The notes beneath the pieces are model-generated. The model did not search any database. It was not told where the DNA came from and saw only the letters and a list, made by a program, of their open reading frames with translations. A stretch of DNA of 64,000 nucleotides, taken from assembly GCA_030674155.1 (NCBI GenBank), contig CM060317.1, forward strand, positions 40,095,895 to 40,159,894, read 5' to 3'. A program made the position numbers and the translations under genes. Shown here piece by piece: positions 53,201-64,000 of this stretch. The DNA is from Stramonita haemastoma. Its lineage: Eukaryota > Mollusca > Gastropoda > Neogastropoda > Muricidae. How positions within the stretch are numbered: the stretch's first letter is position 1; every line of letters starts with the position of its first letter.

Positions 53201-53549
53201 GAAAAATCGGGGAGTTGGAGTCTCCAGGGCGGTTCATGGCAGTAGGCCTATATGACGACGTTCTGGCGGCTCCTACGACGGCACTGGAACCATTCGTATC
53301 GGCGATTGCCTTTCCAATGGTCCATTCTAGCGACGTGGAGGGGGGTGGGGGTGGCTGCTGCATATTTTTGTGTGTTTGTGTGTATTTTGTACCACTTTAT
53401 GTCACAGCAGATTTCTCTGCGTGAAATTCGGGCTGCTCTCCACAGGGAGAGCACAACGCCACAAGTGCAGCGCCTACCCATTTTTTTTTCTTTTTCCTGC
53501 ATGCAACTGTATTTGTTTCCCTATCAGAATGGCTTTTTTCTACAGAATT

Positions 53550-53795
53550 TTGCCAGGTTCAACCCCCTTGTTGCTGTGGGTTCTTTCACGTGCGCTAAAT
53601 AGTGATGTTTAACACACGGGACCTCGGTTTATCGTCTCAACCGAAAGACTAGCGCCTAGACCACCACTCAGGGTCTAATGGGTGGGGGGAAAGCTTGGGG
53701 CCCAAACGGGGTACGAACCACCGCACACTCCGACCCGGACTTTTCGCTTTCTAGGCAAGGCACGTTACCACCTAGACCACCTGGGTGCATGGGTA
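53550..53795 (-). repeat. tRNA-derived SINE-D, antisense
   Basis: Antisense body 'gtgggttctttcacgtgcgc', 'ggacctcggtttatcgtctc', B box as GGTTCGTACCC on the - strand (near 53710) and head 'ccacctagaccacctgggtg' reversed. The same family leaves a scrap at 52438. Confidence 0.8.
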
Positions 53796-53885
53796 ATAGC
53801 TTGCCCTTCATACTTGCTTACCCAGGCTTTTTTTGTTGTTGCCCTCCATACTTACTTACCCAGTCTTCCGAGACTGACGGGTGCC

Positions 53886-53886
<1 letters not shown>

Positions 53887-53979
<93 letters not shown>

Positions 53980-54080
53980 TCATCATTATAGTCATCATCA
54001 TCATCATCATAAAACTATCATCATCCTCGTCATCATCATCATACTATCTTCATCGTCGTCGTCGTCGTCATCATCATCGT
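53887..54080. repeat. (ATT)n-(ATC)n trinucleotide array
   Basis: About 20 ATT units then interrupted ATC and GTC units. Open frames through it (YYYY, LLLL, SSSS) are artefacts. Confidence 0.95.
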
Positions 54081-54344
54081 AGTAGGTTTAATTATGATTG
54101 TTATTAGCCTATATCATTGTTATCCTGATTACTTTTTTCTTTAGATATCATTTTTACAATAGCATTAACATGCTAAACTGGAGAAAAGGCATACCCTAAC
54201 TGAATAAAGCTTCAGTTTTGGTGATGGTGGTGGTGATGGTGATGGTGTCAGTGAATGTGTAGTACTCGACTGTTTAATAGCCCAACGCAAAAAGCAAAAC
54301 CGGCACTGACTGGTTTTTGGTGTATGCGTGGGTACGTGCGTGCG

Positions 54345-54386
54345 TGCGTGCGCGCGCGCGCGCGCGCGCGTGTGAGTGTGTGTTGT

Positions 54387-54461
<75 letters not shown>

Positions 54462-54470
54462 ACGTACATC
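54345..54470. repeat. (GC)n, (TG)n and (TGCG)n array
   Basis: GC run 54350-54370, TG run 54383-54431, then TGCG units to 54461. Confidence 0.95.
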
Positions 54471-54684
54471 CGTGCTTATGTGGGTGTGCTGCTGTTGTTG
54501 GTGTTGTTGTTGCTGTTGCTGCTGTTGATGTTGTTGCTGCTGCTGCCGCCGCCGGTTTTTTTTCTTCTCTCCATCCAGTTTTTGCCATTGTGCAACTACG
54601 ATGTGATAAAATCACATCCGCAGGCTAAGGAGCACTGACGTGGGCATCTTTGTTTTCCTATTGCTATTGGGATGGACATAAACA

Positions 54685-54689
<5 letters not shown>

Positions 54690-54778
<89 letters not shown>
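54690..54778. repeat. (CT)n microsatellite
   Basis: About 44 uninterrupted CT units, directly before a SINE-A copy. Confidence 0.95.
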
Positions 54779-54779
<1 letters not shown>

Positions 54780-54781
54780 GG

Positions 54782-55120
54782 GGGACGGATAGCCTAGTGG
54801 TCAGAACATTGCGCTGGCAATTTGACGACCCGGGTTCGAGTCCGGTCGAGGAATTTTTCTCCTGGAGTTAACATCAGTGCCGACTCCACTCTCCACAAAA
54901 GTCCTTCGGATGAGACTTTAAAAACCGAGGCCCCGTGTGCGAACGCACGCAGAACATCTTGCGCACACGTTAAATCCTGTTCCGCTTGTCGTAAGAGTAG
55001 GCCATCGTGTGCCGGTGGGAACAGATGACAATATTTACAAAAACTGCATACACACGGGGACCGGATGAAAAAAAGCATATGATTGCTTATTGTGTCATCC
55101 TCGATATAAAAGAATAAATA
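54782..55120 (+). repeat. SINE-A, young full-length copy
   Basis: Head GGGACGGATAGCCTAGTGGT, B box GGTTCGAGTCC and intact body and tail. Nearly identical to the antisense copy at 55628-55975. Confidence 0.93.
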
Positions 55121-55627
55121 CTATATAATATAAAATAGCTAGCTAGCTTCCAGTGGTGACGCCATGGGTTCTCAGTATATAAAATAGCATCCCCACCTTC
55201 TGGAAACTGTGCTACCCCCCCTCCCCCTCCCCCGCTTTTTATATCACTCTTTGTTTCTGTAGTTTTCCCTTCCTTTCTATCCTCTCCCTTGCTTATTTTC
55301 TACCTTCCCTGTCTATTCTTTTGCTGTCTTTTTTTAAAGTGAAACTGAAAAAAGTTTTCTGTTTATACATTCAAATAATGATATTTTGCCTGTACTGTTT
55401 TGCTCCGGTGCCCAAGTAGTGATACTGTAAACAGCGGGATGGGCAGTTTTCTGCAGTGTTATTTCCCCACGTGGCATCTTTCTGGTGGTTTTTGTTGGCT
55501 TTTTTTTTCTTGTATGCATTGAAGCGGTTGTCATCTTCTTTTTACGCCTTTGCGTAATCTGGGATTGACAGATTAAACAGAATGGCTAGCGTCCTGAGAG
55601 GATGGCCTGGTTTTAATGGCCCTTTAT

Positions 55628-55975
55628 TTTTATTTATTTATTTTATTCTTTTATATCGAGGATAACAGAATAAGCAATCATGTGCTTTTTTCATCCGGTC
55701 CCCGTGTGTATGCAGTTTTGTAAATATTGTCATCTGTTCCCACCGGCACACGATGGCCTACTCTTACGAAAAGCGGAACAGGATTTAACGTGTGCGCAAG
55801 ATGTTCTGCGTGCGTTCGCACACGGGGCCTCGGTTTCAAGTCTCATCCGAAGGATTTTTGGGGAGAGTGGAGTCAGCACTGATGTTAACTCCTGGAGAAA
55901 AATCTCCTCGACCAGACTCAACCCAGGTCGTCAAATTGCGAGCGTAATGTTCTGACCACTAGGCTATCCGTCCCC
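55628..55975 (-). repeat. SINE-A, young full-length copy, antisense
   Basis: Complete antisense SINE-A from the 'ttattctttt' tail to head 'accactaggctatccgtccc'. Pairs with 54782-55120 as an inverted repeat 507 bases apart. Confidence 0.93.
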
Positions 55976-56779
55976 CCTGGTAGTGAGAGAGTTAAATCAA
56001 TTAGGGCAGCTTGTCATGCAGGCATGATGGTTTGATTTCCCCCTATTAGGATTGACAGTGTTCCATCTTTGCTGGGATTAAATTATGTTGGTTTTGAACT
56101 TGAGGTGATGTTAGAGTTGCTGAAATCGAATAAGGCGACATCCCTGGTATGGCTTCCACGGTCGGTGGGGCTATATATATACATGAAATGAAATGAAATC
56201 TTAGTAAAAACAACAGCAAAAACAAATAAATGAATAAATAATAACTTCGGGATTGCACCGAAACAACATACGAAATGCAAGTTTTCATCAAACACTTGTA
56301 TTTTAGTGATGAACCACAGCATTACACTAAAAGAACACACCATACGCAATTTTTCTTCCGACACCTGTGTCTTAGTACTTAAAACCACACACACACACAA
56401 CACACACCACACACACACACACACTTCATATTTATTTTATCTATAAACAACTCTTACCTTTTCATCCGTTTTACCTTGTTTGGATTTTATCACAAATAAA
56501 ACATATCCTAACTGAACAAAGTCATATACTATGGGCTACAAGCAAGCCTCCTAGTCTGTAGCACAGGTCAGTTGGTTCGCTTCGTGCGGATCAACTAAAC
56601 TTCCCAACACATGTTGCTGTAATAATAGCTCCATGGCCCTTCGAGCTAAAAATAGACTTGAAACGATTGGATACTATTTTAAGCCCCTGACGACGTGGTT
56701 AGCAAACTATATACAGTATAACTTGTCGATGTTTTTTTTTTTTTTTCTCTTGATCGCTTTTTTTATTTTTAAATCACAC

Positions 56780-57000
56780 TTGGAGAGGTAGGTGGAGAAG
56801 TGGTAAACACACGTCTCGAAAGCGATATGTCACAAGTTCGAATCCGTCTGATAACCCCAAGCCCATCCATGGACCGTGAGAGTGGTATGTATCTATGGGT
56901 ACAAGTCTTTTGAATGAGTCGAGAAAAACCATTCTAGCGTACAACGCGCTTTTGATGCACATGTAAGGACCCACAGCAATAAGGGAGGTTGTTCCTTACC
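56780..57000 (+). repeat. tRNA-derived SINE-like unit
   Basis: Head 'gagaggtaggtggagaagtg' and B box AGTTCGAATCC (56835-56845), body 'ccatccatggaccgtgagag'. Single copy in the window. Confidence 0.6.
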
Positions 57001-57397
57001 TATTTATGTAGCAGCCCCTCCTCCCCCTCCCCGCCCAACGAAACCAAATAACTAAAAACAAAACCATTTGTGGCTGAAAAAGAGACAAGTCTGAGTAAAT
57101 AACGTAAAGAGAAAACAAACAAACAAACAAAACAACAACAAACAAAAACAAAAACAACCGCCTTGTTTCAAAAGCCAGCGCAAGCTGCTAAAAGCGTCAA
57201 TCTCAACTAGGCTAGCCTACTTGGGGGAGTACGTAGCCTGTGTGTTCATGTTCCAGGTCGGTTAACAGCGGGGCAGTCCGTCACGCGCTCTTCGCGGAAG
57301 GCTAAAGCTACACAGTACACACGCTACAAAAGAGCAAACCCAAAAATCGTCTACACTGAAACTTGCAGAAAAAACTCGACCCAGAGGACAAGAAACT

Positions 57398-57439
<42 letters not shown>

Positions 57440-57456
57440 CAATCAGATAAACTCTT

Positions 57457-57507
57457 CCCCCCCCCCCCCCACCTTTTTTTTTTTTTTGGGGGGGGGGGGG
57501 GGGGGGG
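57457..57507. repeat. C14-T14-G20 tract
   Basis: A C run (57457-57470), a T run and a G run (57488-57507). The C and G runs could pair as a hairpin or form quadruplexes. Confidence 0.9.
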
Positions 57508-58010
57508 ATTTCGAAGATAATAAATGAGCACTCTTGTGGAGGTGGGTTTTTTTTTTTTTTACGTCCAGTCCCCACGCTTATCTAGGATAAAATGATAAAA
57601 CAACAACAACAAATAAGGCATAGCATTTAAAAAACGGACAAACTAACCAACAAGACTAAGAGCAAGCAAACAAACTAAAGCAAAAAAAAAGGAACAGAAA
57701 AGAACAAACAAACTGAATAAAATCACAAGGTAATGACAAAAAGGGAAGGACAAACTTTAATTATTATTATTCAGCATCATGAACAAAAAAACCACGCCCC
57801 CCTCCAAAAAACAACAACAATAACAACAAAACAAAACAAACAATAAAAAACTTAACCAATACACAGAAAGCAACAACAGCGGCAAAACAGAACAACCGAA
57901 ATATAGATCTAAACTAACCCCCACCCCTATCCCCCACCCCCAAATGAAAATAAAGATGAAAAAGTAAATATACATATTTCAAAGAACATAATGGCCTAAC
58001 AAATTACACA

Positions 58011-58011
<1 letters not shown>

Positions 58012-58102
<91 letters not shown>
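58012..58102. repeat. (CA)n-(CT)n microsatellite
   Basis: About 27 CA and 18 CT units. Confidence 0.95.
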
Positions 58103-58106
<4 letters not shown>

Positions 58107-58466
58107 AATATGATGGCATATAGAAGAAAAGTGGATAGTCTGCTGGACTGGAGAGAAAGAGGGAGAGAGAGAGAGAGAGGGGGGGGGGGGGACTGTCTCA
58201 TTCAAAGCATAAATTCGCACAGAGGGAGAGAGACAGATAATAGTTTATTTAGTAAACTTTTTAAACATTTCGTGGAGTTATTGGCAAAGAAGTTTATATC
58301 AGTGTTTTGCCATTGCCATCTGTTAAGACCTTTCTCCGGTTTTTTTTTTTGTTTTTGTTTTTTGGTTGTTGTTTTTTAACCTCTCTCCAGTTAGCTTTAC
58401 CCAAGTGGTATCAAGTGGAGGTAGGTCTAGGACTTGCAGCCGGCCGTCACTTACTACCAGAGAGAC

Positions 58467-58498
<32 letters not shown>

Positions 58499-58527
58499 GA
58501 GAGAGAGAGAAGAGAGGTGGTATATAT

Positions 58528-58667
58528 AAGCAGATAAATTGAAGCAATTCACAAACATTAATACCATTGTCACCCGTTGGACTGTAGCCTGTATATACTA
58601 AGCAGATAATATTGAAGGCAATTCACAAACATTAATACCATTGTCACCCGTTGTGACTGTAGCCATA
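58528..58667 (+). repeat. two-unit tandem duplication, about 70 bp
   Basis: 'aagcagataa..attgaa' through 'attcacaaacattaatacca' and 'ttgtcacccgttg..gactgtagcc' occurs twice in tandem with four small differences. Confidence 0.92.
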
Positions 58668-59639
58668 AAAACGACCATTATCCTATCATAATAATGATAA
58701 ACATAATTGCTTCCCTTGCAGAAGGAGTACAAACGCATCGCCGTGTGTTACCAAAACAAGACTCACTTGCAAACTGCACGAAGCTGTTTCATAGAATGGT
58801 AGTTGTGAAGTCCACAGTAATGCATTATGGTACTCTATGGTACAGTGTATAAGTTATGCAGTCTGTCTTCAAAGCCAGTATGCTCACATACCTCATTGTA
58901 CTCCTAAGTTTTGAAGGTCATGCAGAGAAGGGGTTTGGTTTATCTTCACTATGTCACATATCAAATAAATGTCATTATATGGAATCTTTATAGGCTACGG
59001 TTTGTTTTTCTTAAGACTATAAAACGCTTACTTCTGCAATGTTCTCTCATTCTTGCACAGCAAATCAATGGGTTAATGTTGACCTTCATTCACAGCATCT
59101 GGGGAATGTTAGCAGTATTGAACCATGCAGAACGAACTACAGCCATTTCAATCGCTTTAGGTCTTGCCAATTCATACAACAGACTTTATTGGTATCCGTT
59201 GAAAGGTAAAACATTATTTTTATAATCCAGTGAAATTGGCTAGATTCCTCTTGGAGCTGGAGGTTGCTTGTTTGTAACAGTTTTGACAGCAAGAATTGGA
59301 CCACCCACGTCGTCAAAAAGTGTTCCAACATGACAGGTGTTTTTTGGATAGGCTGGAGCCACATGTTTCAGTTTGTAAAAAAAGAAAAAAAAGAAAAGAT
59401 GTTCCTTGCTGTAAAATGCAGAAAGGCTTTACATTGGGAGAATCAGACCAGTACATAAATGTGGCATCACAACAGGGACCATGTCTGCCAATTCCAAATC
59501 CAACTTGGAACGTGCTAGCAAGGTGCAGAATCCAGCAACCTGCATCATCTCAAAGGCCATGTCATCAACGCTAATGTCAGACCCTGAGACCATCATAGAA
59601 CTCCAGTCTCTCGTTTGCCCAATTCAAGAGGCTCGCCCC

Positions 59640-60490
59640 TCGACATAAAGACTGTCCAAGCCAGCAAAGGGATGACTAAAGGGAGGCAGGTTTATTCACC
59701 AGAGCAGGATGCTTGAACAAAGACATGAGGACATTTTCGACATTGACCCCAGAGACAGCTGTTAGTGTCTGGTGGTGTCAGCCTGGAATGAGGGGCCACT
59801 TCTGCTCTCATGTGGCGCAACAGCCCTGGTGTAGGACCAAGACTCTCCGTGTAACCCAGAGAAAAAGTCCCACACCCTTAAACACCTTCAGAGCCACTAC
59901 CCAACAGACTTGTGGACCACTGACGGCTCAGCTGAGGGTGCAGTTCAAAATGAGAGGGGCAGGGGTCTGTATCCCAGAGAGGATTGGATTAGTAGACCTC
60001 ACAACTGGCCTCTGCTCCACTAACTACAATGTAGTTGCAGAAGCCATAGAAAGAGCAGCCACCCACACAGCCAGCCCATGTACTTCCTACAGTGAAGTCT
60101 TCTTGACTGATGTCCTGTCTGTTTTACATGCCTCTTAGTCCAACAGAAATACTGACCTCAGCAACCTGTCCTCTATTCTTGCCTCCCTCTGCAGGAGTCC
60201 TGCAGTGGTCAGTGCTGCAGTGGTCAGTGCTGCAGTGGTCAGTGCTGCAGTGGTCAGTCCCACAGTGGTCAGTGCTGCAGTGGTCAGTGCTGCAGTGGTC
60301 AGTGCTCAGTCCCGCAGTGGTCAGTGCTACAGTGGTCAGTGCTACAGTGGTCAGTGCTGCAGTGGTCAGTGCTACAGTGGTCAGTCCTGCAGTGGTCAGT
60401 CCTGCAGGGACAGATCCCCTCCCACTTTGCTGTGCTCGGCAATGAGACTGCTGACTCCTGGCAAAGGAGGGCACAAGGCAAGAGCAGGTG
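59640..60490 (+). pseudogene. LINE RNase H domain, degenerate, with internal minisatellite
   Basis: Frames give VSAWNEGPLLLSCGATALV (near 59775), then LWTTDGSAEGAVQNERG (near 59920), with the TDGSA catalytic Asp of RNase H, HNWPLLH and later FLTDVLSVL (near 60100). After the 15-bp array comes IPSHFAVLGNETADSWQRRA, the last RNase H motif with His and NETAD. This order fits the RNase H of I- or Jockey-type LINEs. Multiple stops; inactive. Confidence 0.82.
60198..60405 (+). repeat. 15-bp minisatellite, about 13 units
   Basis: Unit AGTGGTCAGTGCTGC with single-base variants; one unit is 22 bp. It lies exactly where an RNase H domain should read LQW before IPSH. In one frame it encodes repeated QWSVL. 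Confidence 0.93.
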
Positions 60491-60514
60491 GGTAGGTGCC
60501 TGTGTTTGTGTGTC

Positions 60515-61082
60515 AAAATGTACACATGGGTGCATATGTGGCTCTGTGTGTTTGTATATCAACATGTACAAACAGGTGTGTATGTGCCTTTGTGTGTTTG
60601 TATATCAGCATGTACAAACAGGTGTGTATGTACCTGTGTGTGTTTATATATATATCAGTATGTACAAACAGGTGTGTATGTGCCTTTGTGTGTTTGTATA
60701 TCAACATGTACAAACAGGTGTGTATGTGCCTTTGTGTGTTTGTATATCAGCATGTACAAACAGGTGTGTATGTGCCTGTGTGTGTTTATATATATCAGCA
60801 TTTACAAACAGGTGTGTATGTGCCTTTGTGTGTTTGTATATCAGCATGTACAAACAGGTGTGTATGTGCCTGTGTGTGTTTGTATATCAACATGTACAAA
60901 CAGGTGTGTATGTGCCTTTGTGAGTTTAAATATATCAACATGTACAAACAGGTGTGTATGTGCCTGTGTGTGTTTATATATATCAGTATGTACAAACAGG
61001 TCTGTATGTGTCTGTGTGTGTTTATATATCAACATATACAAATGTACAGGTGTGTATGTGCCTTTGTGAGTTTATATATATC
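60515..61082 (+). repeat. 46-bp minisatellite, first block
   Basis: About 12 units of 46-48 bp, each 'tatatcaacatgtacaaaca' plus 'ggtgtgtatgtgcctttgtg' plus 'tgtttg'. Because 46 is not a multiple of three, all three frames stay open over long distances (the VCMCLCVFVYQHVQTG pattern); these are not genes. Confidence 0.95.
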
Positions 61083-61655
61083 AAGGTGAAAGCTCGCATT
61101 GCAACAGCAACATCTGCTCTAGTCAGACTCCAGAGGATCATCAGAAGCAACAACATCAGCTTCTGCACCAAATACCACCTCTACAAATCCCTCGTGATAT
61201 CTATCCTCCTATATGGCTGTGAATCATGGACTCTGACAGCAGAGTTAGAGAGAAGAATCCAAGCATTCGAGAACAAGTGCCACAGAAGACTCCTCAAAAT
61301 ATCATACAAAGAACACAAGACCAATAACTATGTGAAAGAAGAAATCAAAAAGCGTGTGGGCCCCCAAGAGCCTTTGCTCTCCACCATAAAGAGGAGAAAG
61401 CTGATGTGGTTTGGTCACACCACAAGACACAAACACCCTAGCAAAAACCATCTTGCAAGGAACAGTCGAGGGCAAGAGAAGAAGAGGCCGCCAAAAGAAA
61501 TCATGGGTTGACAACATCAAAGACTGGACTGCCCAACCCCTGAAACGCCTCCTACTAGCCACACAGGATCGTGAAGCATGGAAAAAGATCTCCGTTGCGT
61601 CTTCTCTCATGTCCCCCCTACGTCCTTTGGGACATGGGACTGAGTGAGTGAGTGA
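61083..61655 (+). pseudogene. RTE-like LINE 3' fragment inserted in the minisatellite
   Basis: Reads KARIATATSALVRLQRIIRS, LLYGCESWTLTAELERRIQA, KCHRRLLKISYKEHKTNN and, after a frame change, TLAKTILQGTVEGKRRRGRQ with KKSWVDNIKDWTAQPLKR. It ends in a (GAGT)n tail (61641-61658). Minisatellite sequence 'atatatcaa' is present on both sides as a probable target duplication. This is a different subfamily from 49908-51785. Confidence 0.88.
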
Positions 61656-62088
61656 GTGATATATCAACATGTACAAACGGGTGTGCATGTGTCTGTGTGT
61701 ATTTGTATATCAACATGTACAAACAGGCGTGTATGTGTGCCTGTGTGTGTTTGCATATCAACATGTACAAACATGTGTGCCTGTGTGTGTGTGTATAGAT
61801 CAACATGTACAAACAGGTGTGTATGTTCCTCTGTGTGTTTGCGAATCAACATGTACATGGATGGCACAAACAGGTATGTACATGAACCTGTGTGTTTGTG
61901 TACATACACATGTACAAGGATGGTAAACAGGTGTGTGTGTACCTGTGTGTTTGTGTACATACACATGTACATGGATGGTAAACAGGTGTGTGTACCTGTG
62001 TGTTTGTGTGCATACACATGTACATGGATGGCAAACAGGTGTGTATGTACCTGTGTGCTTGTGTACATACACATATACACAATTCATA
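61656..62088 (+). repeat. 46-bp minisatellite, second block with longer units
   Basis: About four 46-bp units, then five units of roughly 50-56 bp carrying an extra 'atggatgg' and 'tacatacacatgtac'. The longer units differ from the first block, so both ends of the array evolved separately. Confidence 0.92.
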
Positions 62089-62275
62089 AGTTTATCTCTC
62101 TTCCCCCACAGTAAAATCAGTACTTCACAGAACAAATACATCCACACATTATAACTAACTCAGGTAACACAAAAATGCTTTTTAAATAAATATTTATTAG
62201 CAAACATGCAAAAATAGTTCATGATGATATGATATTTTTGGCATCACAGCTTTCAATTTAATGTTAAACTGTGAC

Positions 62276-62451
62276 GGACACTATAGCCAAGTGGTTAAGA
62301 CCATTCAACTTTAATTCCATGGTTCCATGAAGCCTTGGGTTCGAATCTCAGCGGCGTCTGGTGAATTAATGATGGGGATTTTTACCTTCTCCCAGGTCAA
62401 CTCAAGTGCAGACATGCCTGTGCCTTAATTTCCTTCGTGTATGTATGTATG

Positions 62452-62519
<68 letters not shown>

Positions 62520-62735
62520 TATATACACACACAAACACACAGGCAGAAGATCAAATGTGCACATAAAAGATTCCATAATCTATGCCAGTGTTCAGTGGGT
62601 TACGGAAACACTAGCATACTAAGCATACTTTCCCTAAGTTGGAATGTGGCTACCTTCATGGTGGGCAAAAATGGTTGCATACACAAAATCTCACCATTGG
62701 TGAACCTTGCAGCTCTAGTTGAGGATAACCCCCTC
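62276..62735 (+). repeat. SINE-B, full-length reference copy
   Basis: Head GACGGACACTATAGCCAAGT with B box GGTTCGAATC, body 'ggcgtctggtgaattaatga', a TATG/TA array (62439-62508) grown inside, 'agaagatcaaatgtgcacat', and the tail 'ctaccttcatggtgggcaaa' and 'tctcaccattggtgaacctt'. Confidence 0.9.
62439..62508. repeat. (TATG)n-(TA)n microsatellite
   Basis: Five TATG units and about 25 TA units, within SINE-B. Confidence 0.95.
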
Positions 62736-62739
62736 CCCC

Positions 62740-63589
62740 CCTCCCCAAAATCCCTGTCTGTCACATATAAAACTTGGCCATACACATCAATATTTCAGGC
62801 TGAATAATTTCTGAACAGCAGTTTCTCCCAGAAGGCAGCCACGAAACAGCTTTGGTTTGGTCACTGCTGACAATGACACAGAAAATAGAACGGTAAAGTA
62901 TCTTGTGCTCTAAGGGCACCAACTTTTATTTTAAATTAAGTCCATGAGTATTTCCCTGCATCCTGTACTTCCATTTACAATACTTTTCTACCTTTTTTAA
63001 AAATGTTATCATTATTATTATTTAATTCTTTAAGAGTTGATTCTAGGATTTCAAAATTTGCCCCCCCCCTTCCTGTCTCTTCATAAAAAAGGGGACAAGT
63101 AGTAAGTAGTATTTGTTCATAATATCATCAGTATCCTAATTTCTGTTATTTTTCAAGGACAAGAAACAAAATAAACAGAATGGTATGTAGGCAGACAGGA
63201 TTAAATATACACCTTACGTATTGCGGTTAGTCTGTAGAATGATTTCTGACACAGGACACAGAGAGAGAGAGAGAATGAATGAATGAATGAATAATCTTTA
63301 TTTTTCAAGGGTAACAGAGTAAGTATTACATACTTTTTTTCATCCGGCCCTTGCCCTGATCAGGGAATAAAGCTAAGAAACCCCCTCCCTACCCCTACAT
63401 ACCAGCATCACCACTAGCAGCAGTTCAACCAATATTTTAAAAGAAGAAAACAGAATACATTCAACAAAACGTGTCATCCTAACTGGATACACTGATAATT
63501 ATTTAAACAAAAAATAATATAGCAAAAAAATATTTAAACAAATAGCAAATATTCAGGACCATGAAACAGAAGGCATTACAAATCTATAA

Positions 63590-63590
<1 letters not shown>
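62740..63590. other. gene-free stretch
   Basis: AT-rich. At 63285-63365 is an antisense SINE-like 3' end ('ttcaagggtaacagagtaag', AATG tail repeats, 'ttcatccggcccttg'). Nothing else. Confidence 0.5.
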
Positions 63591-63592
<2 letters not shown>

Positions 63593-63678
<86 letters not shown>

Positions 63679-63681
63679 GTG
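63593..63681. repeat. (TG)n microsatellite
   Basis: About 43 TG units with two slips. Confidence 0.95.
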
Positions 63682-63910
63682 TGAAGCGGGAAAACAAGCA
63701 AAGTAGGCATAAAGGGGAAAAAAACCAGATTAAAAACAACAACAACATAAAATCCTTTAAACACAAAAGGCTATATAAAAACACATTTCAATATTCAAAT
63801 GGTAAGAATACAGTTTAAATCCAACAAAACAACCAAAACACTCCTCTCCATAATAAGTCTAGGATAGAATATCTGAAGGTGGAAGTTGGAGGGGAAAGGA
63901 AAGGGAAAGG

Positions 63911-63952
63911 AAGCAAGAGAGAGAGAGAGAGAGAGACAGAGACAGAGAGAGA

Positions 63953-64000
<48 letters not shown>
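63911..64000. repeat. (GA)n microsatellite, runs off the window
   Basis: GA with GACA interruptions, pure in the last 38 bases. Confidence 0.95.

Larger units (their letters stand above)
55976..59640. other. gene-free AT-rich stretch
   Basis: Holds a tRNA-type SINE at 56780, TG/C/T/G tracts (57400-57507), CA-CT array (58012-58102), GA tracts (58150-58515) and a 2-unit tandem duplication (58528-58667). No coding feature can be supported. Confidence 0.55.

Noticed and set aside
60324..61089. Three overlapping long open frames of 190-199 codons (repeated YQHVQTGVYVPVC)
   Set aside because: They are the three frames of the same 46-bp minisatellite; repeat units lacking stops keep every frame open.

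Overview
The window is animal nuclear DNA: small exons separated by kilobase introns with GT/AG borders, dense tRNA-derived SINEs, LINE fragments, piggyBac-type transposons and very many microsatellites. The repeat families (gastropod- and bivalve-like tRNA SINEs, a tRNA/5S composite SINE, RTE- and L2-like LINEs) and the retained M-Ras gene point to a lophotrochozoan, most likely a gastropod mollusc. That placement is inference from memory of such genomes, not a database result.

Two host genes can be read, arranged tail to tail. On the + strand, positions 1633-22856 hold the 3' part (nine exons) of an IGF2BP/IMP mRNA-binding protein: the end of KH1, then KH2, KH3, KH4 and the stop codon. RRM1, RRM2 and most of KH1 lie upstream of the window. 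On the - strand, 45054 down to 36694 holds a complete five-exon M-Ras GTPase (198 aa, C-terminal CTIL prenylation box). The two genes are unrelated in mechanism, and nothing in the sequence suggests co-regulation beyond convergent layout.

Everything else is repeats. A tRNA-derived SINE (called SINE-A here) has at least 13 copies, two of them a near-identical inverted pair. A second tRNA SINE (SINE-B) shares its 3' tail with a long form of SINE-A. A third carries a 5S-rRNA-like block behind a tRNA-like head, and one copy of it is split by another SINE with a 13-bp target duplication. PiggyBac-type elements with TTAA ends lie at 5190-7382, 26001-27490 and 46980-48074, with short non-autonomous relatives at 8375, 37345 and 43888. 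Two of these sit inside SINEs, so the pre-insertion TTAA site can be seen. LINE remnants: L2-like (9645-10580, 19400-21375), RTE-like (11335, 14815, 30040, 45625, 49908-51785, 61083-61655) and an RNase-H-bearing LINE (59640-60490).

Region by region: 1-24190 IGF2BP with repeat-filled introns and 3' UTR; 24190-36693 repeat-bearing spacer, probably including the M-Ras 3' UTR; 36694-45060 M-Ras; 45500-64000 a gene-free, repeat-rich tract of LINE pieces, SINEs, a 15-bp minisatellite grown inside an RNase H domain, a 46-bp minisatellite split by an RTE insertion, and long CT/CA/TG/ATT/TA arrays. No rRNA gene, functional tRNA gene or CRISPR array was seen. Best candidates for something undescribed: a repeated subterminal motif spaced 43-46 bp in five piggyBac-type elements, the tRNA/5S composite SINE, and a reading-frame break between the first two visible IGF2BP exons.
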